A DNA stretch of 24,624 nt, from positions 1 through 24,624 of IMG/VR virus record IMGVR_UViG_3300009423_000025. The stretch is one strand, 5' to 3'. The stretch is from a virus. The notes below the pieces were generated by a model. That model was not told where the DNA came from. It saw only the letters and a program-made list of their open reading frames with translations, and did not search any database. The translations under genes and the position numbers were made by a program. Positions 1-7,451 of the stretch are shown piece after piece (position 1 is the stretch's first letter; the number at the start of each line of letters is the position of its first letter).

Positions 1-109
1 CTTGACCCCATACTTCAGGTACAAATTCTTGTCCTACTGAGTCAGCTGCAGCAGCAGATGCACCACCTTGCAGCATATTAATATCTAATGGATCACTTAT
101 GTTTGCCAT
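1..109 (-). CDS. Major capsid protein, N-terminal fragment (runs off the left edge)
   Basis: Only the first 36 codons are in the window; the gene continues leftward past position 1. The visible N-terminus is MANISDPLDINMLQGG, then an Ala-rich stretch, then EFVPEVWGQ. An Ala/Gly-rich lead followed by F-(I/V)-P-E-(V/I)-W is typical of the N-terminus of many phage major capsid proteins. Context supports this, because the gene directly upstream in the same direction (ending at 128) is a scaffold-like coiled-coil protein, the classic partner of the capsid gene. The start ATG (complement 107-109) follows an A/G-rich leader. Identification rests on one short motif plus synteny, so a different head protein remains possible. 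Confidence 0.6.
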   Translation of the reverse strand, partial: MANISDPLDINMLQGGASAAAADSVGQEFVPEVWGQ

Positions 110-127
110 TTATAAAACCTTCTCTTT

Positions 128-646
128 CTATTTTTTAGCAAAAGATTTTACGATGTCTTTCCAATTTCTTTCTTTGTCTTGTTTTGACATTTTATGCCAA
201 TCATCAGACACAGGCTTTCCTTTAACAGTACCTCTAACACTTGGTTCTGTAGGAGTTACAGATTTTAGCTCTGACACCATAAACTCTAATACTTCTAAGT
301 CTTTGTTTTTGAATTGTTCACGCTTATCTTCAGGTAACTCAAGTAACAAATCAGATTTTCTCTTATCTATAATAGCTGTGTATTTTTCTTTATACGAAGA
401 TAAAGATTCATTTTCAGTTTCTAACTTTTCAGCTAGAGTCTTAAACTCTTCTTTTTCTTTTAGCTTTTTATTTTCTTGAGCTTCTAATTGTTTTGTTATT
501 TCAGCTAACTTATTTTCAGCTTCTTGAGCTCTTTTTCTATACTTCTTGCTTTCTGCTATGTACTCATTCTGAGCTGGTTCTTGAGTTACATTCTCTGTAC
601 CATTATCCACTACTGTTTCATTTGATACTGTTTTTTCTTCAGTCAT
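128..646 (-). CDS. Head scaffolding protein
   Basis: A 172-residue, highly charged protein with a Glu/Asn-rich N-terminus. Roughly residues 30-95 form a long Lys/Glu/Gln-rich coiled coil. The end is basic (SKQDKERNWKDIVKSFAKK). This matches small siphovirus scaffolding proteins, which form an internal core during procapsid assembly and bind the capsid protein through a basic C-terminal helix-turn-helix. The start ATG follows GGAGT at good spacing, on a transcript that reads on into the capsid gene only 18 nt further. A sigma70-like promoter lies just upstream in the divergent gap shared with terL. No protease domain is visible, so self-processing is not indicated. Sequence alone gives the coiled coil; the scaffold call also uses its position before the capsid gene. 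Confidence 0.75.
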   Translation of the reverse strand: MTEEKTVSNETVVDNGTENVTQEPAQNEYIAESKKYRKRAQEAENKLAEITKQLEAQENKKLKEKEEFKTLAEKLETENESLSSYKEKYTAIIDKRKSDLLLELPEDKREQFKNKDLEVLEFMVSELKSVTPTEPSVRGTVKGKPVSDDWHKMSKQDKERNWKDIVKSFAKK

Positions 647-684
647 ACTGACTCCTATATATTGTATATTTGTTGTTTCAAAAT

Positions 685-714
685 ACTATATCTTGCTTTT
701 TCCATACATTGTAA
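685..714 (-). promoter_or_regulatory. Sigma70-like promoter for the scaffold/capsid operon
   Basis: Read on the minus strand, TTACAA (709-714) and TATAGT (685-690) are separated by 18 nt. These resemble -35 and -10 boxes and lie about 40 nt upstream of the scaffold start at 646. The site is in the 90-nt divergent gap between the scaffold and terL genes. I see no equally good promoter facing terL. The DNA is AT-rich, so chance matches are common. Confidence 0.4.
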
Positions 715-736
715 CTTAACTTATAAAGGTAGAAAT

Positions 737-2047
737 ATGCAAGATTTAAATAATTACAAAAAAAAATGGTTTGATTATTTAGGTTACAAACCTCATGCAG
801 GACAAGATAAATTGCACTTTCCTACTAAAGAATCTGCAAGGTTTTTTGTTATGGTTTGTGGGAGGAGATTTGGAAAGACAACTGCAAGTGCTATGGAAGC
901 GACATTTTATGCCTCCCAGCCTAATAAAAGAATTTGGTTAGTAGGCTTATCATACGATAAAGCTGACCTTATGTTCCGAGAAATATGGCAACTTATGGTT
1001 ATAGGACGTTCTAATGATGTAATTAAAGCTTCTGAAAAAGAAAGATATATTAAGTTTAAATGGGGAACTACTGTTGAAGCTAAATCAGCAGACAACCCTG
1101 ATTCACTTGTAGGTGAAGGTTTAGACCTGCTGATAATAGATGAAGCTGCCAAAGTAAAGCCAAGAATATGGGATATGTATTTATCACCTACTTTATCAGA
1201 TAGAAAAGGTAAAGGTATATTTATATCAACACCTGAAGGGTTTAATTGGTTATATGATTTATTTTTATTGGGAAAAAGTGATGAACTTTGGGAATCACAT
1301 CAAGCACCATCTTGGGATAACCAATATTCATTTCCAAAAGGTCAAAGTGATCAATTCCTTATTGAGAGAAAAAGGAATATGTCTAAAGAACTTTTTGACC
1401 AAGAGTACGGAGCACAATTTACATCGTTTGAAGGTAGGGTTTATCCTTTTGATAGGAATATTGATGTCGGCTACTATCCTTACAATCCACATCTTCCTAC
1501 TTTTTGTAGTATTGATTTTGGGTACAGGATGCCTTCTGTGGGATGGTATCAAACCTACCGAGTAAATGGTGAATGGCATATAAACATGATAGATGAAATA
1601 ATACATCAAACAAATATGAAAACAGATGAACTTGTACAAATGATTAAGAGTAAACCATATAGAGTAGGTAGATACTATGGTGACCCTGCTGGTTTACAAG
1701 CATCAAGTCAATCAGGTGTAGGAGATATAGAAATTTTTAGAAAAATGGGTATCGTAGTAAACACAATAACAGACAAAGCATCGAGAAGTATATCTGCTGG
1801 TATAAACCATGTAAGAAGCTTTATTGAAAATGCTAATGGTGAAAGATACTTACATTTAAATAGCAATTGTATGGGTATGGCAGAAGATTTAGAAAGTTAT
1901 AGGTATCCTGAAGTAGTAGAAGGAAAAGATTTAAAACCTGAACCATTAAAAGATGGTTACCATGATCATGGATGTGATCAATTAAGATATTTTTTTATTA
2001 ACCATTTTCCAATTAAAAACAGAGAAATTAAAGTGAGGAAGAGATAA
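737..2047 (+). CDS. terL: Terminase large subunit (packaging ATPase/nuclease)
   Basis: A 436-residue DNA-packaging motor that cuts concatemers and translocates DNA into the procapsid through the portal. The N-terminal ATPase has Walker A GRRFGKT at residues 42-48, Walker B LDLLIIDE at 129-136 with catalytic Glu, and the coupling motif FISTPEG at 162-168. The C-terminal RNase H-like nuclease shows the expected acidic residues: D260 in SIDFG, D316 in YYGDPAG, and D414 in the HGCDQLRYF stretch. The frame is open from 662, but the ATG at 737 follows AAAGG at good spacing and begins a normal TerL N-terminus, so it is chosen. The stop overlaps the portal start (TAATG). Length and motifs indicate an intact enzyme. 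Confidence 0.95.
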   Translation: MQDLNNYKKKWFDYLGYKPHAGQDKLHFPTKESARFFVMVCGRRFGKTTASAMEATFYASQPNKRIWLVGLSYDKADLMFREIWQLMVIGRSNDVIKASEKERYIKFKWGTTVEAKSADNPDSLVGEGLDLLIIDEAAKVKPRIWDMYLSPTLSDRKGKGIFISTPEGFNWLYDLFLLGKSDELWESHQAPSWDNQYSFPKGQSDQFLIERKRNMSKELFDQEYGAQFTSFEGRVYPFDRNIDVGYYPYNPHLPTFCSIDFGYRMPSVGWYQTYRVNGEWHINMIDEIIHQTNMKTDELVQMIKSKPYRVGRYYGDPAGLQASSQSGVGDIEIFRKMGIVVNTITDKASRSISAGINHVRSFIENANGERYLHLNSNCMGMAEDLESYRYPEVVEGKDLKPEPLKDGYHDHGCDQLRYFFINHFPIKNREIKVRKR

Positions 2048-3375
2048 TGTATTCAGAGGCTGATGTAATAAAAGAGAGTTTAAAGAATTTAAAAGTATAT
2101 AATCATAAAGAAAGAGAAGGTTATGTAAATAAACTTCTAGATTATTATAATGGAAATGCAACATTCCAATATATATCATCGAGATTTGATTTGGAAGCAT
2201 TTAGCGAAGTTCCTCCATATGAAGCGAACATAACTAAAAAGTTTATAAATAAAATGTCAAGAATCTATACAGTAGGTGCAGACAGAAACATAAATAATAG
2301 ATATTCTGATTTAACTGCACTTAAAGACTCTAAAATGAAGCACATAGAAAGAATGACACGTTTAATTGGAAGTATAGCAACTAGAATTATGTATATTGAT
2401 GGTGAAATGCCTTACTTTGATTATCAGCCTATATTTTATTTTCACCCTTTCTTTGATGATGACCCATTTAGACCAGTAGCTATATCATATCCATTAATGA
2501 ATTATAGTGAAGATGCATCAAATGACAATGGTTTACAATATATACATTGGAATGATGTAGAATATGTTATATTTGACGAAGAAGGTGATATTTTAGAGCA
2601 AAAAGAGCATAATTTAGGTGTTTTACCATTTGTATTTACACATAGAGAGCATCAATGTGATTCTTTCTTTGTAGAAGGTGCAAATGACATAATGAACGCT
2701 AACGAACACATAAATATAACCATGACTGAGATGCAACTTGGTTTAAGGTTTCAAATGTTTGGTCAGCCAGTAGTTACAGGTGCAGATTTAGGAAATAGAC
2801 AAAGATTTGGCTCAGATGTCATATTAGAGCTTCCTGAGGCAGCTGATTATGATATAAAATCACCATCAGGAGATATTGAGAAAGTTATAGAGAATGTTAA
2901 GTTCCAAATGGAGCTTGTAGCACAAAATAACCACCTATATGTACAATTTGCACAAGATGGTGGTGAAACTCCTAGTGGTATAGCCTTAAAAATTAAAGAT
3001 TTAGAAAGATTTGAAGATTACCAAGATGATTTAGCACTTTGGACACAATATGAGTACCAAATGTATAATATTGAAAGAAATATTGCAAAATCTAGGAACA
3101 TTAGCCTACCTAACAAGTTAAAGTTAGATTTTAACGAACCTGACTACCCAATGACAATCCAGGATCAAATTCTTTTGGATAATCATAGATTACAATTAAA
3201 TTTAATATCAGAAGCAGAGCTTTTAGTAGAGTATAATAAAGATTTAACAATACAGGAAGCAGAGAAGAAAATTGCCAACAATAGACAAAAAAACAAAAAA
3301 CAGTCAATCTTTAGTCAAGCTCGTGAGCAGGTTGAAACAACTCAAGGACTTCAAACCGAAGCTACCGAAGAGTAA
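2047..3375 (+). CDS. Portal protein
   Basis: A 442-residue protein encoded directly after terL and coupled to it by a TAATG overlap, with GAGGAAG as ribosome binding site inside the terL end. It looks like an SPP1 gp6-type portal. There is an N-terminal helical region with the KLLDYYNGN stretch near residue 30, a central beta-rich clip region containing the NLGVLPFVF segment, and a helical stem and crown. A C-terminal Gln/Lys/Glu-rich helical tail ends with QGLQTEATEE. The portal forms the dodecameric channel at the capsid vertex and docks TerL. The order terL-portal-head morphogenesis supports the call. No catalytic motif is expected and none is seen. Confidence 0.88.
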   Translation: MYSEADVIKESLKNLKVYNHKEREGYVNKLLDYYNGNATFQYISSRFDLEAFSEVPPYEANITKKFINKMSRIYTVGADRNINNRYSDLTALKDSKMKHIERMTRLIGSIATRIMYIDGEMPYFDYQPIFYFHPFFDDDPFRPVAISYPLMNYSEDASNDNGLQYIHWNDVEYVIFDEEGDILEQKEHNLGVLPFVFTHREHQCDSFFVEGANDIMNANEHINITMTEMQLGLRFQMFGQPVVTGADLGNRQRFGSDVILELPEAADYDIKSPSGDIEKVIENVKFQMELVAQNNHLYVQFAQDGGETPSGIALKIKDLERFEDYQDDLALWTQYEYQMYNIERNIAKSRNISLPNKLKLDFNEPDYPMTIQDQILLDNHRLQLNLISEAELLVEYNKDLTIQEAEKKIANNRQKNKKQSIFSQAREQVETTQGLQTEATEE

Positions 3376-3526
3376 AATTGAAGATATAATTGACAATCCT
3401 GAAGAGTGGGCAGAAGAGTTTGCTCAATTTGTACTAGAAACTGAAGGTAAAAGAATATTAGAAGCAAGAAGATTTGGTGAAAGATTCGCTAAATCATTAT
3501 TAGAGGATAAAGATGCCATCATTTAA
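3272..3526 (+). CDS. Small head-region protein, unknown function
   Basis: An open frame of up to 84 codons overlapping the portal 3' end by about 100 nt and ending just inside the next gene. It has no ATG. Possible starts are TTG 3272, GTG 3323 and TTG 3332, none with a clear ribosome binding site, so translation may depend on coupling to the portal stop at 3375. The part after the portal stop is a clean amphipathic helical protein (IDNPEEWAEEFAQFVLETEG). That acidic helical composition, unlike out-of-frame sequence, argues that it is real. A connector accessory role is possible from position only. I do not recognise the family. Confidence 0.55.
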   Translation: MPTIDKKTKNSQSLVKLVSRLKQLKDFKPKLPKSKIEDIIDNPEEWAEEFAQFVLETEGKRILEARRFGERFAKSLLEDKDAII

Positions 3527-4016
3527 AGATGCAATACACAATAAAAGTGGTTTATCAATAGATATAAGGTTTGACTTAAAACCATTAGTTGAAGCATTAG
3601 AAAAAGCACCTGATGATTTCTTTTTTCAACAAGAATTAGAACCATATTTTTTAAGAGCTGTTGAAAAAGGAGCTAAAGCTAAGATTAAAAAAGGCAAAGC
3701 TGGAAGACAGCTTAAACCATCTACTAAAGAAATAAGAATTAAAAGAGGACAACAGCCTGGACCACCACTATTAGCATCAGGAAAACTATTTAAGAGTATT
3801 GAAGCAAGAAAAGATGGTTTATATGCTGTAGATTATGCTCAACATCATTTAGATGGGTATACTGTAAAGAAAAAAAGTAGTGAATTTACAAGATTTTGGA
3901 AAAAAGACCATAGAGTACCAAGACGTAACTTCTTACCTACTAAAGAAAAGCTAGATATTGGTAAAGGACAAAAATTGTTAGTTAACAAAATAAACCGACT
4001 TATAAAAAGGAAGTAG
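3513..4016 (+). CDS. Phage virion morphogenesis (neck/tail-completion) protein
   Basis: A 167-residue basic protein. The central segment around residues 77-100 reads KRGQQPGPPLLASGKLFKSI. The later YAQHHLDG and VPRRNFLP motifs complete the pattern seen in the phage virion morphogenesis / HK97 gp10-like family. In that family an R-G-x-PPLL-x-SG-L-S strand and a terminal P-R-R-x-F-L motif are diagnostic. Such proteins sit at the head-tail interface and are needed for tail joining or completion. The ATG at 3513 follows GAGGATAA and overlaps the preceding gene. The C-terminus is strongly basic (INRLIKRK). Confidence 0.72.
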   Translation: MPSFKDAIHNKSGLSIDIRFDLKPLVEALEKAPDDFFFQQELEPYFLRAVEKGAKAKIKKGKAGRQLKPSTKEIRIKRGQQPGPPLLASGKLFKSIEARKDGLYAVDYAQHHLDGYTVKKKSSEFTRFWKKDHRVPRRNFLPTKEKLDIGKGQKLLVNKINRLIKRK

Positions 4017-4022
4017 AAAGAG

Positions 4023-4517
4023 ATGGCAGATGAAGAAAGAATTGACCAAGAAGAACTTAACGAAGAAGAACAAGCAATCTTTAGATGGACAGCCTTCCAA
4101 CTCTCTTTCGCAATTGATGCTTTTACTCAAGAGCTTAGAAGTGAGATTAGAAAGCTTAGAGCTTCAGGCATTAGCAATGCTGAAATTGGCAGAGTCCTTG
4201 CAGACGATCTTGCCTCAGGAGGAAGAATCTTCGGAAGATATAGAAATTCTCTTCAACGAGGAATTGTATCAGGAATTATGCAAGGTCATAGGGTCGGACA
4301 AGATAAAGTTTATGGCGATAGCATAAAATTAAGATGGGTAAGTGTTGGTTCAACAAACATTTGTCCTGATTGTGAAAAAAGAATAGGAAGAGTTGAAGAA
4401 TGGGATATATGGGAAAGTCTAGGTTTACCAGCAACAGGTTTTTCGGTTTGTAAAGAATATTGTTACTGCCAGTTAATCCCAGTTAAATATCCAATACAAA
4501 ACAGAATATTAGTATAA
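4023..4517 (+). CDS. MuF-like minor head protein (C-terminal type)
   Basis: A 164-residue protein. Residues 22-100 are helical and contain the GISNAEIGRVLADDL and GQDKVYGD stretches. The C-terminal half has W105VSVG, a C114-P-D-C117 pair, GLPATGFSVC near residue 143 and C147-Y-C149, followed by LIPV. This W-(x)-(P/G)...CPxC...GLP-x-G-x-S-x-C...C-x-C-x-L-x-P layout is the hallmark of Mu gpF-like head morphogenesis domains. These are minor capsid proteins often ejected or needed for capsid maturation. It is shorter than full Mu gpF because the usual N-terminal part is missing or reduced. The start follows AGGAAG in the 6-nt gap after the previous gene. Confidence 0.78.
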   Translation: MADEERIDQEELNEEEQAIFRWTAFQLSFAIDAFTQELRSEIRKLRASGISNAEIGRVLADDLASGGRIFGRYRNSLQRGIVSGIMQGHRVGQDKVYGDSIKLRWVSVGSTNICPDCEKRIGRVEEWDIWESLGLPATGFSVCKEYCYCQLIPVKYPIQNRILV

Positions 4518-4526
4518 TGGAACAAT

Positions 4527-4907
4527 ATGGAAAAAGAATTAGAATCAGTAGCTCAGGAGTTTTTGGGCAATTATGGATGGATGTTTATCGCTGGTATTGC
4601 TTTATTTACTTTTCGTTCAGCAATAGAAGGTATAGTTGAAGGATTAAAAGTTTTTGTAGGTAAAGATTTAAATACAGATGATGTAATAACTATAGATGAC
4701 AGACCAGCAAGAGTAGTTAGAGTAGGAATATTTAAAACTACTTTTTTTGTCTATAATATTGGATGTGCTAAAGGAAAACCTTTTGTAAAAGGTGGTGCTA
4801 AAATGCAAATACAAAATAGTGTACTTAAAAACCATAAAATTGAAAAGCCACTTCCTATGTTAGATTTAAGTAAATGGGAAGAAGAATGTGAGAACGAAAA
4901 TGAATAA
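4527..4907 (+). CDS. Minimal MscS-like membrane protein
   Basis: A 126-residue protein that reads like the TM3 helix plus beta domain of the small mechanosensitive channel MscS. Residues 17-30 (GWMFIAGIALFTFR) form a hydrophobic segment, followed by an amphipathic helix to about residue 43. Next come VGKDLNTDDVITIDD (44-58), RVVRVGIFKTTFF (62-74) and MQIQNSVLKNHKIEK (93-107). These parallel the MscS pattern of F-x-x-GD-x-V-x-(I/L), V-x-x-I-x-x-(F/T)-TT and (I/V)-x-(I/P)-N-x-x-(I/L). The first two MscS membrane helices and the C-terminal portal domain are absent. The gene lies in the head operon, 9 nt after the MuF-like gene and overlapping a small membrane peptide. A role in lysis, entry or membrane sealing is speculative. 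Confidence 0.6.
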   Translation: MEKELESVAQEFLGNYGWMFIAGIALFTFRSAIEGIVEGLKVFVGKDLNTDDVITIDDRPARVVRVGIFKTTFFVYNIGCAKGKPFVKGGAKMQIQNSVLKNHKIEKPLPMLDLSKWEEECENENE

Positions 4908-5052
4908 ACAAACTAAAAAAATGACAATAGTAACACCTCTAGGTAGTCTTGAAAGTGATTCAGGTAGTCATTTAGTAGATGTAATAACAGTACTAGGCGT
5001 TATCTTAGCGTTTGTGATACTTAAAAAAGTAGTAAGTAAATACGTTAAATAG
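4900..5052 (+). CDS. Small single-span membrane protein (50 aa)
   Basis: Fifty codons starting at an ATG that overlaps the preceding gene's stop by 8 nt. Residues 1-25 are polar. Residues 26-42 (VITVLGVILAFVILKKV) form one membrane-spanning helix, and the end is basic (KKVVSKYVK). The coupled start, in-frame hydrophobic helix and operon position indicate a real gene. Its 3' end overlaps the convergent terS-like gene by 8 nt. It may partner the MscS-like protein. A holin-type role cannot be excluded, but no distinctive motif is present. Confidence 0.6.
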   Translation: MNKQTKKMTIVTPLGSLESDSGSHLVDVITVLGVILAFVILKKVVSKYVK

Positions 5053-5695
5053 ATTCAGCAGCTACTATTTTATCTTGCCACTCTTTCCTTTGTCCTGGAG
5101 TAGGTCTTTTAGACTTTAAAGGTTCTATACCAACAGCTTTAGCTCTCTTACGCCAATTATACCATTCTTTCTGCTTTCTATTGTATTCTTGACGCTTAAT
5201 CTCATCCTTAATAGTCTTATCAAGCTTTTTCTTTTCTTTCTTAGACCTATCTATTTGACTCTCAGTATTTCTAACTGGTAATTCACTCTCTATAGGTATC
5301 TCCTGGATCATCTCAACAACTTCATCATCCTCAACAATCTCTGCATCCTCAATATGGTCCACTTTCTTTAAAAACTTCTCAAAAGGACTATCTATAGTCA
5401 CATTAACATTCTTAACAAGTTTACCACTATGCTCTAAGACTAACCTACCTGCTTGTACATTACCAGCCTGTGCTTCTCTTACCATAGCCATAAGAACACT
5501 AGGTAATTGACCTCCAAACTCTACCATATACCTATCATATATAGCTTCAATGAAATTTACGTTCTTTCGCCACTTATATATAGTTTCTATAGGTACATTA
5601 CACTTATCTGCTACCTGCTGTGCTTGTATATTAGGCTGTGAAGCATAAAGATCAATAGCCATATCTTGTGCTGGGTTTTTAATTATATTGCTCAT
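5045..5695 (-). CDS. terS: Terminase small subunit-like DNA-binding protein
   Basis: A 216-residue protein using the ATG at complement 5693-5695. The frame is open to 5803, but that extension looks non-coding. Residues 15-45 form a helix-turn-helix (AQQVADKCNVPIETIYKWRK), as in phage small terminase subunits of the phBC6A51 HTH type. A helical oligomerisation region follows (LPSVLMAMVREAQAGNVQAG, about residues 63-82). The C-terminal half is acidic, then Lys/Arg-rich (KKEKKKLDK onward), with a final KEWYNWRKRAKAVG helix. In the known role it recognises the packaging site and recruits TerL. It lies on the opposite strand from terL, over 3 kb away, which is unusual. No good ribosome binding site is seen. 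Another HTH regulator is the main alternative. Confidence 0.65.
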   Translation of the reverse strand: MSNIIKNPAQDMAIDLYASQPNIQAQQVADKCNVPIETIYKWRKNVNFIEAIYDRYMVEFGGQLPSVLMAMVREAQAGNVQAGRLVLEHSGKLVKNVNVTIDSPFEKFLKKVDHIEDAEIVEDDEVVEMIQEIPIESELPVRNTESQIDRSKKEKKKLDKTIKDEIKRQEYNRKQKEWYNWRKRAKAVGIEPLKSKRPTPGQRKEWQDKIVAAESI

Positions 5696-5832
5696 ATGGT
5701 ATAATTTAACGCTTTTCAAAGTTCTTTTCAAACTTTTTATATTTGCCTGAATATTCAAAGTTATTATGCTAATTTTGTGTGGAATGTGAACCGACCCAAG
5801 CAAGAATTAACCTATCCCCCCATGCCCTAAAA

Positions 5833-5848
5833 TGACTATACATAATAT
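5833..5848 (+). repeat. Left copy of 16-nt direct repeat
   Basis: TGACTATACATAATAT is repeated exactly at 7565-7580 in the same orientation. The two copies bracket the two-gene minus-strand cassette, with about 1.7 kb between them. A 16-nt exact match is longer than expected by chance between two short gaps, even in AT-rich DNA. It could be a recombination remnant or a shared regulator or promoter site. Confidence 0.7.
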
Positions 5849-6009
5849 CAGTTATCAGAATAAGCACCTTTTTTGCACGTTTTTTAATAGTTTGAAAAAA
5901 GTTTGGGAGTGATACGAAATTGGATATACTTAATATTTCAACTTTGATTTTAAATTGTACTAATTATTATTCTTATATTTTATGCCTTAAATACGCTATT
6001 TTAAGAAAA

Positions 6010-6023
6010 AAAAAGATCTTTTT
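6010..6023. repeat. Palindrome AAAAAGATCTTTTT, left copy
   Basis: A perfect 14-nt palindrome centred on GATC, repeated at 7516-7529. Both copies lie inside the bracketing 16-nt repeats, left and right of the cassette. It may be a protein-binding site or part of the cassette ends. AT-rich palindromes arise easily, so confidence in function is low. Confidence 0.45.
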
Positions 6024-6180
6024 GGTTTAATGATATAAGTATTATTAATGTTTATTTATTGCTTGAATTGATTGTTTATTGTTATTTTAGGCATATTCTA
6101 ATATATTATCTATTATACCTTATTTTGTACTATGTATATATATAATATTAATATAATAGGTGGCAATTTATTCTAGATAT

Positions 6181-6207
6181 AAAAAAAGCCTGAAATTAAT
6201 CAGGCTC
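6181..6207 (-). terminator. Rho-independent terminator of the minus-strand cassette
   Basis: Read on the minus strand, AGCCTGA and TCAGGCT pair as a 7-bp stem (6187-6193 with 6200-6206) around a 6-nt AT loop, followed directly by seven T residues. This is a textbook intrinsic terminator about 110 nt after the stop of the gene at 6315. It ends the 7429-6315 transcript before the terS-like gene, so terS must be transcribed from its own promoter. Confidence 0.85.
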
Positions 6208-6314
6208 TTCTTACTTTCTTTTATGTTTGTTTATTTATTCATTTATAAAGCTTAATATTATTATTATAAAGATTAACAGTATACAATAATAAAAAGCTAA
6301 GGTATTAATAACGT

Positions 6315-7106
6315 CTAGCATATAAACGCCCTGTTATTACTTTGAACTACAAAGCCCGACTTTATACCTTCTAGTAATTGCTGCTGTTTGAATTGAGCTG
6401 GTGCTTTAAACTTTAAGCCTACAATAACAGGTTTACCGTTTATCTTTTCATCCAGTCTTAAATCTGTTTGATCACCGTTTATGACTGTATATTCTTTATT
6501 ATTGATTTTGATATTCGGTGGCAATTCATTAAAAACCATTGCCACGTTTAAACCAGCTTTTAACGCTTTGAGCGTTTCAAACATCTTACCATAATGAGAA
6601 TAAGTTAATTGATAATTACCAGGCGTTTTACGTTTAAGAATTTTTGTATAGTCGTAGAACTCTATATCAGGAAACAGCTCAAATATATTCTTATTATCTT
6701 TTATTTTATAGCGTTCCCATAATATATCAGAATAAGCGTTCAATCTAAATGAAGGTTTAAGACCTTTGTTTTTAGCCTGTTTGATTGCTTTTTCTATTTC
6801 ATAGACTAAAGAGTTTAAAAAATAATCACGGTCTTTAAAAAATGAGATTGTTTTTTTAATACGACTTTCTAATACGCTTGAATATACATTGGCCAGGCCA
6901 CCACCACCAACGCAACTTAAACTGCAAGCAGCTTTGGATCCTGAAAATTTACTGTCATTATTACCAATTAATAATTCAGCTTTTTGGCATACATTATACC
7001 CTGATAAATTAGAGTGAGCAAAATTCAGGCTGTAAGTCAAATAACCTTCTTTCATATTCTTTTTTATTTTACTATTTGTTACACCGTTTGATAATAGATT
7101 AAACAT
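6315..7106 (-). CDS. GP88-like protein of unknown function
   Basis: A 263-residue protein, second in a two-gene minus-strand unit, with TAATG coupling to the upstream gene. It has C40, C61 and C65 (AACSLSCVGGGG), then SRIKKTISFF (81-90). FRLNAYSDILW follows at 120-130 and FYDYTKILKRK at 150-160, with VVQSNN near the end. The order cysteine cluster, R-x-x-x-T, F-R-(x)-N/H-x-x-D, F-Y-x-(Y/F)-TK resembles the gene-product-88 family found in phages and plasmids, whose biochemical role is not established. Similarity is by eye and distant. Base-word use differs from neighbouring genes, with frequent GCGT/ACGC, suggesting separate ancestry. Confidence 0.5.
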   Translation of the reverse strand: MFNLLSNGVTNSKIKKNMKEGYLTYSLNFAHSNLSGYNVCQKAELLIGNNDSKFSGSKAACSLSCVGGGGLANVYSSVLESRIKKTISFFKDRDYFLNSLVYEIEKAIKQAKNKGLKPSFRLNAYSDILWERYKIKDNKNIFELFPDIEFYDYTKILKRKTPGNYQLTYSHYGKMFETLKALKAGLNVAMVFNELPPNIKINNKEYTVINGDQTDLRLDEKINGKPVIVGLKFKAPAQFKQQQLLEGIKSGFVVQSNNRAFIC

Positions 7107-7429
7107 TATTTACCACCTTTCAATTTATATTTAACATTTATATAATTTTCAGGCGTGGCGTTTTCAAACATGCTACACGCTTTTAAAATGTCAATTAATT
7201 CAAGTTTAATATTATCACTTAAACCAGGATTAAAAAGATTTTTATTAAGGTTTAAAAGCTGTTTTACGGTTTCAGCTTTTTTATTGGTTTCATAATAGCC
7301 CGTAACATTTGACCTTATATATATAACATCATTTTTATTATCACTTTTAAAAGCGTATAAAAATTCTGGTATATTATTTAAAAGCGTTTCAGCTCTTTTA
7401 TTATCATTATTATTTATTTCTGTTTTCAT
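7106..7429 (-). CDS. Hypothetical protein, first gene of the minus-strand cassette
   Basis: A 107-residue soluble protein, predicted mostly helical, with a polar Asn/Lys-rich start (MKTEINNNDNKRAETLL), DVIYIRSNVTGYYET in the middle and a Lys/Gly-rich end. No motif is recognised. The ATG has GAAAGG about 7 nt upstream. It is coupled by TAATG to the following GP88-like gene, so the two products probably act together. An inverted repeat (7452-7468) lies just upstream in the leader. Confidence 0.6.
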   Translation of the reverse strand: MKTEINNNDNKRAETLLNNIPEFLYAFKSDNKNDVIYIRSNVTGYYETNKKAETVKQLLNLNKNLFNPGLSDNIKLELIDILKACSMFENATPENYINVKYKLKGGK

Positions 7430-7451
7430 TGTGTAACCTTTCTTTTTTAAT

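Larger units (their letters stand above)
5804..6180. other. Gene-free AT-rich region beside terS
   Basis: About 500 nt separate the terS-like gene from the next coding region. I find no convincing ORF here. It begins with an unusual C6 run (5815-5820) in otherwise AT-rich DNA, carries one copy of the 16-nt direct repeat (5833-5848) and the palindrome AAAAAGATCTTTTT (6010-6023), and is otherwise low-complexity A/T with TATATATATAATATTAAT near 6131. Packaging sites are often near terS and replication origins are often AT-rich, so either is possible. Nothing seen is decisive. Confidence 0.5.

Noticed and set aside
662-736. Upstream extension of TerL to 662
   Set aside because: The 25 extra residues are Cys/Phe-rich, unlike TerL N-termini, and the AAAGG site fits the ATG at 737.
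5696-5803. Upstream extension of the terS-like protein to 5803
   Set aside because: The added 36 residues are low-quality AT-rich translation, and the HTH protein begins naturally at the internal ATG (MSNIIKN).
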